From assembly GCA_016710065.1 (NCBI GenBank), contig JADJLP010000001.1, forward strand, positions 806,001-870,000: a stretch of DNA of 64,000 nt, read 5' to 3'. A program made the position numbers and the translations under genes. Shown here piece by piece: positions 37,705 to 49,781 of this stretch; position 1 is the first letter of the stretch, and each line of letters begins with the position of its first letter. Below the pieces are notes generated by a model. It was not told the origin of the DNA. It saw nothing but the letters and a program-made list of their open reading frames with translations, and made no database searches. Origin of the DNA: Candidatus Ideonella esbjergensis. Its GTDB lineage: Bacteria > Pseudomonadota > Gammaproteobacteria > Burkholderiales > Burkholderiaceae_C.

Positions 37705-38499
37705 CTAATGCGCCTGGAGTATTTGGGCCACCACCGACGCCGCGATCACGCCCGGCTCCTTGCCGGTGATGCCGGGCAGGCCGATGGGGCAGGTCATGCG
37801 GTCCAGCAGGGCGTCGGGCAGGCCCTTGGCCGCCAAGCGGTGGCGAAAGCGCGCGCGTTTTGTGGCCGACCCGATGAGGCCGAACCAAGCGAAGTCATCG
37901 CGCTTCAAGATGGCCTCTGCCAGCGCCAGGTCAAGATCATGGCTGTGGGTGAGCACCAGGAAGTGGCTGCGCGGTGCGGCCAGCGCCACTTCGGCTTCGA
38001 CCGGCTCCACGCAAAGCCTCTCGATGTGGGTGGGCAGCGGACCGGGTGGGAATTCACTCTCGCGCTCGTCTATCCATTGCACGCGACAGGGGATCTGCGC
38101 CAGCAGGTGCACGATGGCGCGGCCCACGTGGCCGGCGCCGTAGAGTTGCAGTGAGAAGCGAGGGGGCGCATCGGCCCAGTGGGCCAGCATGGATTCGTTC
38201 AGCGGATCGAATCGCAGTGTCAGCGCACCGCCGCAGCATTGGCCCAGCGTGGGGCCCAGTTTCACCGGCCACTCGAAGGGCTGCATGGCACGTTCGCCCG
38301 CGAGGTACACCCGCGCCATGGCGATGGCTTGCTGCTCCAGGTGTCCGCCGCCCACGGAGCCCGCCACGGCAGTGGCGGAGACCAGCATGCGCGTGCCCGC
38401 CTCGCGTGGCACCGAACCCTGGGTGGAAACCACCGTCACGACCACGGTGGCTTGGCCGTTGTTCAGCCACTGGCGGGCGAGGGCGGTGTCGGGTGCCAT
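37705..38499 (-). CDS. xdhC: XdhC, xanthine dehydrogenase cofactor-insertion factor
   Basis: A 264-residue chaperone that delivers the sulfurated molybdenum cofactor to XdhB. The N-terminal XdhC domain includes TVVSTQGSVPREAGTRMLV, SVGGGHLEQQAI and LGQCCGGALTL; the C-terminal Rossmann domain begins LQLYGAGHVGRA and includes THSHDLDLALAEAIL and WFGLIGSATKRARF. It is the last gene of the xdhABC operon, separated from xdhB by an inverted REP doublet. Confidence 0.94.
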   Translation of the reverse strand: MAPDTALARQWLNNGQATVVVTVVSTQGSVPREAGTRMLVSATAVAGSVGGGHLEQQAIAMARVYLAGERAMQPFEWPVKLGPTLGQCCGGALTLRFDPLNESMLAHWADAPPRFSLQLYGAGHVGRAIVHLLAQIPCRVQWIDERESEFPPGPLPTHIERLCVEPVEAEVALAAPRSHFLVLTHSHDLDLALAEAILKRDDFAWFGLIGSATKRARFRHRLAAKGLPDALLDRMTCPIGLPGITGKEPGVIAASVVAQILQAH

Positions 38500-38506
38500 G
38501 GATCCC

Positions 38507-38580
38507 CGTCATTCCCGCGCAGGCGGGAATCCAGCATGCAGGCCAACGCACCATGGATTCCCGCCTGCGCGGGGATGACG
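38507..38580. repeat. Inverted REP doublet (REPIN-like) between xdhB and xdhC
   Basis: A 27-bp unit at 38507-38533 (CGTC then ATTCCCGC-N4-GCGGGAAT then CCA) is repeated in inverted orientation at 38554-38580, with 20 bp between. Each unit is itself a hairpin. The second copy has one change (GGGGATGACG). Its place inside an operon suggests a role in mRNA stability or simply tolerance. Confidence 0.85.
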
Positions 38581-38624
38581 GCGGCGGCGGGGGTGGCGGG
38601 TGCGCTTGGCGCAGCGCATGGTCA

Positions 38625-40976
<2,352 letters not shown>

Positions 40977-40983
40977 GCGGTGT

Positions 40984-42509
40984 TCAGGCGGTGGCCTCGA
41001 AGGCGCGCACATCCTGCGCCGGCAGCGGGCTGTGCGTTCGGGTTTGCAACCACAGCCGCTTGAGCAAACCGCGCGCCACTTGCTGGCGGTAGCCGGCGCT
41101 TGCACGCATATCGGTGAGCGGGGTGAAGTCGGTGGCCAGCGCGTCCATGGCACGGTTCAACGTGGTCTCGTCCCAAGGCTGACCCACTACGGCAGCCTCG
41201 GTCGCGCTGGCCCGCTTGACGATGCCGGCCATGCCGCCGAAGGCGAAGCGCGCGACGGTGATGACATCGCCTTGCAACTGGATGGCCAGTGCGGCGCTCA
41301 CTGAAGAAATGTCGCAGTCGAAGCGCTTGGAGATCTTCCAGGCCCGCAAGTGCCAGCCTGCAACGGGTGCGGCGGCGATCAGCGGCACCCGCACCGCTTC
41401 GACGAACTCGCCGGGCTGCAACCGGTTCTTCATGTAGTCCACATAGAAGTCCTGCAGCGGCATCTCACGTAGCGACTCGCCATGGCGCAGGCGAATGAGG
41501 GCCCCCAGCGCGATCAACACCGGCGGGCTGTCACCAATCGGCGAGCCATTGGCCACATTGCCCACCAGGGTGCCGGCATGGCGCACAGGCGGGCCGGCAA
41601 AGCGGCGGTGCATCTCGGCGAGCGTGGGCCAGCGGCGGGCCAATTCGGTCCAGGCATCTTCCAGGGTCACGGCGGCGCCGATGTGCAGGTGGCCGTCGCG
41701 CTCACCCATCTGCCGCAGCTCGGCCACATCACCCAGCCAGATGATCTCGCCCAGCTCGCGCAGTTGCTTGGTCACCCACAGGCCCACGTCGGTGGCGCCG
41801 GCCAGCAGGCGGGCTTCGGGCTTGGCGGCGCGCAGCGTGGCCAATTTGGCCAGGAGCGTGGCGCGTGGAATTGGCCGGGCCAGCTCAACGCCGGTGCGGC
41901 TTGCAACTGGCGCAATTGGTCGGCCAGCCCGGCCAGCGGCAGGCCGGGGCCGGGAAGCGTGGCCATGCGCTCACCTGCGTCGAGGATGGGCCGGTAGCCG
42001 GTGCAGCGGCACAAATTGCCCGAGAGCTCGTCGGCCAGTTGGGTGCGGCTGGGGGCGGGGGTGCCGCCAAGCGTGCGCTCGAGCAACACCGCCAACGACA
42101 TGGCAAAACCGGGGGTGCAGAAGCCGCATTGCGAGCCGTGGCAGTCCACCAGGGCCTGCTGGGCAGGATGCAGAGCGGCGTCGGGGCTGGGGCCTGCCAG
42201 GTCTTCGACGGTGAGCAGTGCCTTGCCATCCAGCGTGGGGAGGAAGCGGATGCAGGCGTTGACGGGCCGCAGTGCCACGCCTTCGCGCACCACTGCGCGG
42301 CTGCCGGTGCCCAGCACTGCATCGGCCAGCTCGGCCACGACGACGGTGCAGGCGCCGCAATCGCCCTCGGCACAGCCCTCCTTGGTGCCGCAGGCGCGCG
42401 CGTCCTCGCGCAGCCATTGCAGCACCGTGCGGGTCGGGTTGCCGGCCGGCACGCTCACCGGCTGGCCGCGGAACAGGAATTGAATGGGGCGGTTGAAAGG
42501 CTCGCTCAT
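40984..42509 (-). pseudogene. xdhA: Xanthine dehydrogenase small (FeS/FAD) subunit, frameshifted
   Basis: The small subunit carries two [2Fe-2S] clusters and FAD. The N-terminal part (start 42509, MSEPFNRPIQFLFRG) has CGTKEGCAEGDCGAC and CGFCTPGF...NLCRCTGYRP. The FAD part (LLAGATDVGLWVTKQLRE, GTLVGNVANGSPIGDSPPVL, to stop 40984) is in another frame. The switch is near 41858-41866: one frame runs through GQFHAPR, the other resumes TLLAKLATLRAAKPEAR, consistent with loss of one base (or gain of two). All motifs either side are intact, so this is a recent mutation or an assembly error; no long homopolymer is at the junction. Confidence 0.85.
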
Positions 42510-42579
42510 GCTGGGACAGTAGCTGGCTGAAGGGATGGCAGCATACGTGATGACGAATGAAAGGTATATGATTTGATGT
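42510..42579. promoter_or_regulatory. Divergent xdhA/LysR regulatory region
   Basis: The 70-bp gap between the divergent xdhA and LysR-type starts is markedly AT-rich against its surroundings. It contains ATAC (42543-42546) and GTATAT further on, separated by 17 bp, and TATATGATTTGATGTATG just before the regulator ATG. Such a gap normally holds the LysR autoregulatory and activation sites; no exact T-N11-A operator is asserted. Confidence 0.4.
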
Positions 42580-43545
42580 ATGGCAAGCGGCACGAATCTG
42601 GCGAACATCGACCTCCATCTCGTGAGGGTCTTGCACACCGTGATCAGCGAACGCAGTGTTTCCCGCGCCGCCCTGCGCCTGGGCAGCACCCAGCCCTTGG
42701 TCAGCGCCCAGCTGCGCAAGCTGCGTGGCCTCACCGGTGACACCTTGTTGGTGCGCGCAGGCGCCGGCATGGTGCCCACCGAGACCGCGCTGGGCTTGCT
42801 GGGCCCTGCCGAGCGGCTGTTGCAAGAAGCGAGCGCACTGTTCGGCCCGGCGCGCAGTGGGCGCGTTTTCGCCCCCAAGCAGGCCGCCCACACGGTGCGC
42901 ATCGCCGCCAGCGACTACCTCGACCCGCTGTTCCTGCCCGGCATCGTGGCCCGGCTGCAGCGCGAGGCGCCGGGGCTCTCGCTGGAGATCCACCCGCTGA
43001 GCGCCGAGTTCGACTACCGCCGCAGCCTGGCCGCAGGCGAGGTGGACCTGGTGATCGGCAACTGGCTGCGGCCGCCGGGCGAGTTGCACCTGGGTCGGCT
43101 CACCTCCGACGAAGTGGTGTGCCTGGTGGCAGCCGACCACCCGACCGTGAAGAACCCGCGGGCCTGGACCGAAGCCCGCTACCTGGACAGCGACCACATC
43201 GCCCCCATGCCGCTGCACGCCGGGGCGCCCGGCATCATCGACGACCACCTGGCCCAGCAAGGCAAGGCCCGCCGCATCACGGTGCGCACCGCGCACTTCA
43301 GCCTGGCGCCGTTGATGGTGGCGCAGAGCCATCTGGTGCTCACCACCGGCCGCCAGTTCTGCCAGCGGCATCTGGGCCAACTGCCCCTGCGCATCGTGCG
43401 CTGCCCGGTGGGCTTTCCGGCCATGGCCTATTACCAGTTGTGGCATGAGCGCACGCACGCCTCGGCCAGTGCCCGCTGGCTGCGCGAGCAGGTGCGCGAC
43501 GTGGCGCGTGAACTGGCCACATCTTCGGCCACACTGGCGTCTTGA
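42580..43545 (+). CDS. LysR-family regulator of the purine genes
   Basis: A 321-residue LysR-type regulator. The N-terminal winged helix (NIDLHLVRVLHTVISERSVSRAALRLGSTQPLVSAQLRKLR) is followed by a two-lobed effector-binding domain (HTVRIAASDYLDPLFLPGIVARLQ; GEVDLVIGNWLRPP; VVCLVAADHPTV). It is divergent from xdhABC and runs into guaD, with the guaD ATG 6 bp after its stop, so it probably controls both sets. A purine or urate effector is inferred from position. Confidence 0.88.
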   Translation: MASGTNLANIDLHLVRVLHTVISERSVSRAALRLGSTQPLVSAQLRKLRGLTGDTLLVRAGAGMVPTETALGLLGPAERLLQEASALFGPARSGRVFAPKQAAHTVRIAASDYLDPLFLPGIVARLQREAPGLSLEIHPLSAEFDYRRSLAAGEVDLVIGNWLRPPGELHLGRLTSDEVVCLVAADHPTVKNPRAWTEARYLDSDHIAPMPLHAGAPGIIDDHLAQQGKARRITVRTAHFSLAPLMVAQSHLVLTTGRQFCQRHLGQLPLRIVRCPVGFPAMAYYQLWHERTHASASARWLREQVRDVARELATSSATLAS

Positions 43546-43550
43546 CGACC

Positions 43551-44864
43551 ATGAGCGCCGTGCCGACCCTACCCGAACGCATGGCTCTGTTCGGCGACCT
43601 GCTGGACTTTGATGCCACCCCCGCGCTGGACGACCCCGCCAGCCCCGGTGTGCGCTATCGCCCCGCGCACTGGCTGCTGATTGAGAACGGCCGTATCTCC
43701 GGCGTGCAGGCCCACGAGCCCGATGTCGGCTGGGCGCAAGAGCGCCATGCCGGCCGCCTGATCCTGCCCGGCTTCATCGACACCCATGTGCACAGCGCGC
43801 AGATCGACGTGCTGGGCGCCTGGGGAACGGCCCTGCTCGATTGGCTGGAGACCCACACCTTCCCGGCCGAGGCGCGCATGGCCGACCCGGCACACGCAGC
43901 CATGATGTCGGGCCTGTTCCTGGACGGCCTGCTGGCCACCGGTACCACGGCGGCGATGGTGTTCCCCACCGTGCACAAGGGCTCGGTGGATGCGCTGTTC
44001 AGGGCTGCCGCGCAGCGCGGCATGCGCATGATTGCCGGCAAGGTGCTGATGGATCGCCATGCACCCGACAACCTGCGCGACGACGTGGCGCAGGCCGAGC
44101 GGGATTGCACCGACTTGATTGCCCGCTGGCATGGCCAGGGCCGCGCGGCCTACGCCGTGACCCCGCGCTTTGCACCCACCTCCACCGATGCCCAGCTGGC
44201 CATGGCCGGCGCGCTGATGGCCGCGCACCCGGGGCTGTACATGCAGACCCACGTGGCCGAGAACCGCGACGAAGTGAAGTGGGTGGCCGAGTTGTTCCCA
44301 CAGGCCCGCAGCTACCTGGACGTGTACCAGCGCTTCGGCCTGCTGGGCCCGCGCGCCATGCTGGCCCACGGCATCTGGCTGGACGACACTGACCGCACCC
44401 TGCTGCGCGAAAGCGGCGCGGCGCTGGCCTTCTGTCCCTCGTCCAATTTGTTCCTGGGCAGCGGCCTGTTCGACTGGGCCGCCGCCCGCCAGCAGGGCGC
44501 AGCCGTGAGCATGGCGTGCGACGTGGGCGGCGGCACCAGCCTTTCGATGCTGCGCACACTGGCCGATGGCTACAAGGTGCAGGCCATGGCGGGCCGGCGC
44601 GTCACCGCCTGGGCCTTGCTGCACGCGGCCACGCGCGGTGCCGCCGAAGCCCTGGGCCTGGCCCGCGAGATCGGCTCGTTCGACGTGGGCACCTGCGCCG
44701 ACGTGGTGGTGTGGGACCGCGCCCGCCACCCCGTGGAAATACGCAGGCAGGCCGTGGCGCGAGACTTGCATGATGCCGTCTTCGCCTGGTTGACCCTGGC
44801 TGGCGACGAGCATGTGGTCAGCACCCGTGTGGCGGGCCAGATGCGCTACCAGCGCCCGAATTGA
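43551..44864 (+). CDS. guaD: Guanine deaminase
   Basis: A 437-residue zinc amidohydrolase converting guanine to xanthine. The HxH motif is in PGFIDTHVHSAQIDVLG (His79/His81), with EARMADPAHA, TSTDAQLAMAGALM, MQTHVAENRDEVKWV, AHGIWLDDTDR and the SMACDVGGGTSLSML aspartate region all characteristic of GuaD. ATG 43551 is preferred to an overlapping TTG three codons earlier. Product xanthine feeds the adjacent xanthine dehydrogenase. Confidence 0.94.
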   Translation: MSAVPTLPERMALFGDLLDFDATPALDDPASPGVRYRPAHWLLIENGRISGVQAHEPDVGWAQERHAGRLILPGFIDTHVHSAQIDVLGAWGTALLDWLETHTFPAEARMADPAHAAMMSGLFLDGLLATGTTAAMVFPTVHKGSVDALFRAAAQRGMRMIAGKVLMDRHAPDNLRDDVAQAERDCTDLIARWHGQGRAAYAVTPRFAPTSTDAQLAMAGALMAAHPGLYMQTHVAENRDEVKWVAELFPQARSYLDVYQRFGLLGPRAMLAHGIWLDDTDRTLLRESGAALAFCPSSNLFLGSGLFDWAAARQQGAAVSMACDVGGGTSLSMLRTLADGYKVQAMAGRRVTAWALLHAATRGAAEALGLAREIGSFDVGTCADVVVWDRARHPVEIRRQAVARDLHDAVFAWLTLAGDEHVVSTRVAGQMRYQRPN

Positions 44865-44901
44865 CACCGCCCGAACCACAACAACACACACCGAGCCCAC
44901 C

Positions 44902-46458
44902 ATGTCGTCACCACCGCTGCCAGTGCCGTTGCGTTTGGAACTGCAAGGCATCACCAAGGACTACCCGGCGGTGCGCGCCAACGACAACGTGAGCCTGAAA
45001 GTGGCGCCTGGCCAGATCCACGCCGTGCTGGGCGAGAACGGCGCCGGCAAGTCCACGCTGATGAAGATGATCTACGGCGCTGTCAAACCCAACGCCGGCG
45101 AGATCCGCTGGAACGGCCAGGCCGTGCAGGTGGCCAGCCCGGCCGAGGCCCGCAAGCTGGGCATCAGCATGGTCTACCAGCACTTCTCGCTGTTCGACAC
45201 GCTCACGGCGGCCGAGAACGTCTGGCTTGGGCTGGACAAGTCGCTCACGCTGGCCGAGGTCAGCGCCCGCATCGTCGAAGTGGCCCAGGGCTATGGGCTG
45301 GATGTGGACCCGCTGCGCCCGGTGCACACGCTGAGCGTGGGCGAGCGCCAGCGGGTCGAGATCGTGCGGGCGCTGCTGACCAAGCCGCAGTTGCTGATCC
45401 TCGATGAACCCACCTCGGTGCTCACGCCGCAGGCCGTAGACAAGCTTTTCGTCACGCTGCGCCAGCTGAGCAGCGAGGGTTGCAGCATCCTTTACATCAG
45501 CCACAAGCTCGACGAGATCCGCGCGCTGTGCCACCACTGCACGGTGCTGCGTGGCGGCAAGGTGACGGGTGAGGTGGACCCGACCCAGGAAACCAATGCC
45601 AGCCTCTCGCGCCTGATGATCGGCGCCGAGCCGCCGGCGCTGGCGCACCGTGAATCGAAAGCGGGCGCTGTGGTGCTGGACGTGAAGGGCCTCTCGCTGC
45701 CGCAGCAAGACCCGTTCGGCATGACGCTGAAAGACATCGCCGTGCAGGTGCGGGCTGGCGAGATTGTGGGTGTGGCCGGCGTCTCGGGCAACGGCCAGCA
45801 GGAACTGATGGCCGCGCTCTCGGGCGAAGACCCGCGCGCTGCCGCGAACACCGTCACGCTGTTCGGCCAGGACATCTCGGCCGCCTCGCCGCGCGAGCGC
45901 CGGGTGCAGGGCCTGCACTTCGTGCCCGAGGAACGCCTGGGCCGTGGCGCCGTGCCCACCATGCCGCTGTCGTTCAACACCTTGCTCACGCGCACCGAAG
46001 CTGTGGGCTTCGGTGGTTGGCTCAACCTCAAGGCTGCCAGTGCCATGGCGGCCGACCTGATCCAGCGCTACAACGTCAAAGCCGGCGGGCCGGGCTCGGC
46101 GGCGCGTTCGCTCTCGGGCGGCAATTTGCAGAAGTTCATCGTTGGCCGCGAGATCGACGCCAAGCCCAAATTGCTCATCGTCTCGCAGCCCACCTGGGGC
46201 GTGGACGTGGGCGCGGCGGCGCAGATTCGTGGAGCGCTGTTGGCCTTGCGGGACGCAGGCTGCGCGGTGCTGGTGGTGAGCGAAGAGCTGGACGAATTGT
46301 TCGAGATCAGCGACCGGCTGGTGGTGATCGCCCAGGGCAGGCTCTCGCCCTCCGTGGCCACCAAGGACGCGACGGTGGAAATGATTGGCGAGTGGATGTC
46401 GGGGCTGTGGACGGGCGCCGCGCAGACGGTGGCAGCGAAGGGGGCGGCCCATGCTTAA
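44902..46458 (+). CDS. Nucleoside/purine ABC transporter, double ATPase subunit
   Basis: A 518-residue protein with two fused ABC domains, as in BMP-type nucleoside importers. The first has Walker A GENGAGKST, signature LSVGERQRVEI and Walker B LLILDEPTSVL. The second has a degenerate Walker A (GVSGNGQQE), signature LSGGNLQKFIVGREI and an altered Walker B (LIVSQPTWGVD), which is normal for this family. It starts 37 bp after guaD and overlaps the first permease by 8 bp, so guaD and transporter likely form one operon. Confidence 0.92.
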   Translation: MSSPPLPVPLRLELQGITKDYPAVRANDNVSLKVAPGQIHAVLGENGAGKSTLMKMIYGAVKPNAGEIRWNGQAVQVASPAEARKLGISMVYQHFSLFDTLTAAENVWLGLDKSLTLAEVSARIVEVAQGYGLDVDPLRPVHTLSVGERQRVEIVRALLTKPQLLILDEPTSVLTPQAVDKLFVTLRQLSSEGCSILYISHKLDEIRALCHHCTVLRGGKVTGEVDPTQETNASLSRLMIGAEPPALAHRESKAGAVVLDVKGLSLPQQDPFGMTLKDIAVQVRAGEIVGVAGVSGNGQQELMAALSGEDPRAAANTVTLFGQDISAASPRERRVQGLHFVPEERLGRGAVPTMPLSFNTLLTRTEAVGFGGWLNLKAASAMAADLIQRYNVKAGGPGSAARSLSGGNLQKFIVGREIDAKPKLLIVSQPTWGVDVGAAAQIRGALLALRDAGCAVLVVSEELDELFEISDRLVVIAQGRLSPSVATKDATVEMIGEWMSGLWTGAAQTVAAKGAAHA

Positions 46459-47518
46459 GTTGGAAACCCGGCCTCAGCCGTCGAACACCATGTCGGTGCT
46501 GTCGCCGGTGCTGGCCTTGGCCATCACCGTGGTGATCGGCGTCATCTTGTTCGTGCTGCTGGGCAAGGACCCGCTCAAGGGCCTGCAGATGTTCTTCTAC
46601 GAGCCGCTCAAGAGTGGCTACGCGCTGTCCGAACTGGCGGTGAAGGCCGTACCGCTGGTGTTGATCGCGCTGGGCCTGTCGGTGTGCTATCGCTCGAATG
46701 TCTGGAACATTGGCGCCGAGGGCCAGTACGTGCTGGGTGCAATGGCCGGCGGCTGGGTCGCGATGCAGGCCGGGCCGGGCACGGGCCGCTGGATCGTACT
46801 GGCCATCCTGGTGGCGGGGGTGATAGGCGGCATGGCCTGGGCCGGCATCGTCGCGCTGCTGCGCGACCGCTTCAACGCCAGCGAAATCCTGGTCAGCCTG
46901 ATGCTGGTCTATGTGGCCGACATGCTGCTGAGCTACCTGGTCTACGGGCCCTGGAAAGACCCGAAGGGCTACAACTTTCCGCAGACCATCACCTTCGACG
47001 CTGTCACCCAGATCCCCAAGCTGGTGAGCGGCCTGCGGCTGAACGCGGGCGTGTTCGTGGCGCTGGCGGCGGTGGGGGCGATGTGGGCCTTCATGTTCCG
47101 CACCTACAGCGGCTTTGCGCTGCAGGTCGGTGGCCTGGCGCCTGCGGCGGCGCGCTACGCGGGCTTCTCGTCGCGCCGCTCGCTGTGGATGGCGCTGCTG
47201 ATCTCGGGCGGCGCGGCCGGCCTGGCCGGTGCGCTTGAGGCAGCCGGCCCGCTGGGCCAGCTCACGCCCTATGTGCCGGCCGGCTACGGCTTCGCCGCCA
47301 TCATCGTGGCCTACGTGGGGCGGTTGCACCCCGTGGGCATCGTGTTCTCGGCGCTGCTGATGAGCATGTTCTACATCGGCGGCGAGCTGGCCCAATCGCG
47401 TCTGGGCCTGCCCAAGGCGCTCACCGGCGTGTTCCAGGGCCTGCTGCTGTTCGCGCTGCTGGCCTGCGACACGCTGATCCACTACCGAATCCGCTTTTCC
47501 ACCGGGGCCAAAGCATGA
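46451..47518 (+). CDS. Nucleoside/purine ABC transporter permease 1
   Basis: A 355-residue permease with about ten helices, of the BPD_transp_2 family. Helices begin with LSPVLALAITVVIGVILFVLL. The conserved cytoplasmic loop region reads GLSVCYRSNVWNIGAEGQYVLGA and later PYVPAGYGFAAIIVAYVGRLHP. ATG 46451 lies inside the end of the ATPase gene; its own stop overlaps the second permease by 4 bp. Confidence 0.92.
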   Translation: MLKLETRPQPSNTMSVLSPVLALAITVVIGVILFVLLGKDPLKGLQMFFYEPLKSGYALSELAVKAVPLVLIALGLSVCYRSNVWNIGAEGQYVLGAMAGGWVAMQAGPGTGRWIVLAILVAGVIGGMAWAGIVALLRDRFNASEILVSLMLVYVADMLLSYLVYGPWKDPKGYNFPQTITFDAVTQIPKLVSGLRLNAGVFVALAAVGAMWAFMFRTYSGFALQVGGLAPAAARYAGFSSRRSLWMALLISGGAAGLAGALEAAGPLGQLTPYVPAGYGFAAIIVAYVGRLHPVGIVFSALLMSMFYIGGELAQSRLGLPKALTGVFQGLLLFALLACDTLIHYRIRFSTGAKA

Positions 47519-48435
47519 ATGAACTCGCGCTGTTGCTGGCCGCCACGCTCAACGCGGGCACGGTGCTGGCCATCGCCGGCCTGGGGCTGCTGATCAACGA
47601 ACGCTCCGGCATCATCAACCTCGGTGCAGAAGGCCTGATGCTGGTGGCCGCCATCGCCGGCTTCGCCACCGCGGTGCACACCGGTTCCGACCTGCTCGGT
47701 TTTGGGGCGGGCATGGCGGCGGGGGCGCTGCTGTCGGCCGTGTTTGGCCTGCTGGTCATCTGGCTCAACACCAACCAGTACGCCACCGGCCTGGCGCTCA
47801 GCCTGTTCGGCAGCGGCTTCTCGGCCTTCGTGGGCATCGAGTACACCCAGGCCCGCCTCTCCGACCGCGCCAAGTGGGACGTGCCTGGCCTGTCCGACAT
47901 CCCCTTCATCGGCACCGTGCTGTTCAAGCAGCATCCCATGGTCTACCTGGCCGTGGCGCTGGCGGCGTGGCTGTTCTGGTTCCTGTACCGCTCGCGCGCC
48001 GGCCTGGTGCTGCGTGCGGTGGGTGAATCGCCCGAGTCGGCCCATGCATTGGGCTATCCGGTGCGCCGCATTCGCCTCGCGGCCGTGATACTGGGTGGCG
48101 CGCTGTGCGGCCTGGCCGGCGCCTACCTGAGCGTGATCTACACCCCGCTGTGGGTGGAGGGAATGGTGGCCGGCAAGGGCTGGATCGCCCTGGCGCTGAC
48201 CACCTTCGCCACCTGGCGGCCGGCCCGCATCTTGCTCGGTGCCTATCTGTTCGGCGGCGTCACGATGCTGCAGTTTGCGCTGCAGGGCGAGGGCGTGCAG
48301 ATCGCCAGCCAATGGCTGACCATGCTGCCCTACCTGGCCACCATCGTGGTGCTGGTGCTGATCTCGCGCAACCCCACCTGGATACGCGTGAACATGCCTG
48401 CCTCACTGGGCAAGCCTTTCTTTCCCGGGCACTGA
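47515..48435 (+). CDS. Nucleoside/purine ABC transporter permease 2
   Basis: A 306-residue permease partner with about eight to nine helices. It opens MNELALLLAATLNAGTVLAIAGLGLLINERSG and contains the family's INLGAEGLMLVAAI and NTNQYATGLALSLFGSG blocks, and GMVAGKGWIALALTTFATWRP near the C-terminus. It starts in a 4-bp overlap with permease 1. A 92-bp gap follows before the binding-protein gene; CATAAT at 48467-48472 might be a separate -10 box there. Confidence 0.92.
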   Translation: MNELALLLAATLNAGTVLAIAGLGLLINERSGIINLGAEGLMLVAAIAGFATAVHTGSDLLGFGAGMAAGALLSAVFGLLVIWLNTNQYATGLALSLFGSGFSAFVGIEYTQARLSDRAKWDVPGLSDIPFIGTVLFKQHPMVYLAVALAAWLFWFLYRSRAGLVLRAVGESPESAHALGYPVRRIRLAAVILGGALCGLAGAYLSVIYTPLWVEGMVAGKGWIALALTTFATWRPARILLGAYLFGGVTMLQFALQGEGVQIASQWLTMLPYLATIVVLVLISRNPTWIRVNMPASLGKPFFPGH

Positions 48436-48527
48436 CAAGGCCTGGAATCTCGGTGATTCACGGCACCATAATCTTCAGCTTGATTTCCTCCTCCCACGCC
48501 ACCGTCACTCAACACTTTGGAGAGCTC

Positions 48528-49700
48528 ATGACCCATACCTCGTTGTTCCACAAGCGCAACCTGCTCAAGCTGGCCGGCTTGGCCACCGTGGCCGCCACCG
48601 CCGCCCTGGTGGGCTGCGGCAAGAAGGAAGAGGCCGCACCGGCGGCTGCGGCCGCGCCGGCCGCCGCCTCGGCCCCGGCCAAGGCCGAGCCGCTGAAGGT
48701 GGCCTTTGCCTACGTGGGCCCGGTGGGCGATGGCGGCTGGACCTTCGCGCACGACAACGCCCGCAAGGCACTGGAGAAAGAGTTTGGCGACAAGATCATC
48801 ACCACCTTTGTCGAGAAGGTGCCTGAATCGGCCGACGCCGAGCGTGTCTTCCGCGACCTGATTGGCCAGGGCAACAAGCTGATCTTCGGCACCACCTTTG
48901 GCTACATGGAGCCCATGCTCAAGGTGGCCCCGGAAGCCAAGGACGTGAAGCTGGAGCACGCCACCGGCTACAAGAGCGCCGAGAACATGCGCGTTTACGA
49001 CAGCCGCACCTACGAAGGTGCCTACATGGCCGGCGTGATCGCCGGTGGCATGACCAAGACCAACACCCTGGGCGTGGTGGGCTCCATCCCCATTCCCGAG
49101 GTGATCCGCAACATCAACAGCTTCACGCTGGGCGCGCAGAGCGTGAACCCCAAGGTCAAGACCAAGGTGGTCTGGGTTAACGAGTGGTTCAACCCGCCCA
49201 AGGAAACCGAAGCCGCCACCGCGCTGATCAACGGTGGCGCCGACGTGCTGATGCAGAACACCGATTCGCCGGCCGTGCTGAAGACCGCGCAGGAAAAGGG
49301 CAAGCGCGCCTTCGGCTGGGATTCCGACATGACCGCCTACGGCCCCAAGGCCCACCTGGCCTCGGCCATCATCAACTGGGCGCCGTACTACATCAAGGCC
49401 ACGCAGGACGCACTCGACGGCAAGTGGGCCACCGGCCCCAAGAGCTGGTGGGGCGTGAAGGAAGGCGCGATCGACGTGGTCTCGATCGCCGATGACGTGC
49501 CGGCCGAGATCAAGGCCAAGATCGACACCATCAAGGCCGGCCTGAAGGACGGCAGCTTCGCCATCTGGAAGGGCCCGATCGTGGACAACGCCGGCAAGGA
49601 AGTGCTGGCCAAGGACGCGGTGGCCGACGACGATTTCCTGGGCGGCATCAAGTTCTACGTCAAGGGCGTGGAAGGCAAGGTGCCTGGCGACGGCAAGTAA
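48528..49700 (+). CDS. BMP-family nucleoside/purine-binding lipoprotein
   Basis: A 390-residue solute-binding lipoprotein of the PnrA/BMP family. The signal ends in a lipobox AALVGC with acylated Cys30, followed by a 25-residue Ala/Pro-rich tether. The binding domain begins LKVAFAYVGPVGDGGWTFAHD, with DLIGQGNKLIFGTTFGYMEP, VYDSRTYEGAYMAGVIAGGMTK and GWDSDMTAYGPKAHLASAI. ATG 48528 has GGAGAG 5 bases upstream. A strong terminator follows, ending the transport operon. A ligand of nucleoside or purine type is inferred from its family and from guaD and deaminase neighbours. Confidence 0.93.
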   Translation: MTHTSLFHKRNLLKLAGLATVAATAALVGCGKKEEAAPAAAAAPAAASAPAKAEPLKVAFAYVGPVGDGGWTFAHDNARKALEKEFGDKIITTFVEKVPESADAERVFRDLIGQGNKLIFGTTFGYMEPMLKVAPEAKDVKLEHATGYKSAENMRVYDSRTYEGAYMAGVIAGGMTKTNTLGVVGSIPIPEVIRNINSFTLGAQSVNPKVKTKVVWVNEWFNPPKETEAATALINGGADVLMQNTDSPAVLKTAQEKGKRAFGWDSDMTAYGPKAHLASAIINWAPYYIKATQDALDGKWATGPKSWWGVKEGAIDVVSIADDVPAEIKAKIDTIKAGLKDGSFAIWKGPIVDNAGKEVLAKDAVADDDFLGGIKFYVKGVEGKVPGDGK

Positions 49701-49731
49701 GGCGTCGCGGCGCGCACCGCGCCGTGCGAGT

Positions 49732-49760
49732 GGCCACCCTGGGCGGTGGCCGTTTTCTTT
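49732..49760 (+). terminator. Rho-independent terminator after the BMP gene
   Basis: GGCCACC (49732-49738) pairs with GGTGGCC (49745-49751) around a short loop, followed by GTTTTCTTTT. It separates the transporter operon from the deaminase gene, which starts 30 bp later. Confidence 0.85.
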
Positions 49761-49781
49761 TCCAGACCCCAGAATGCCGCC

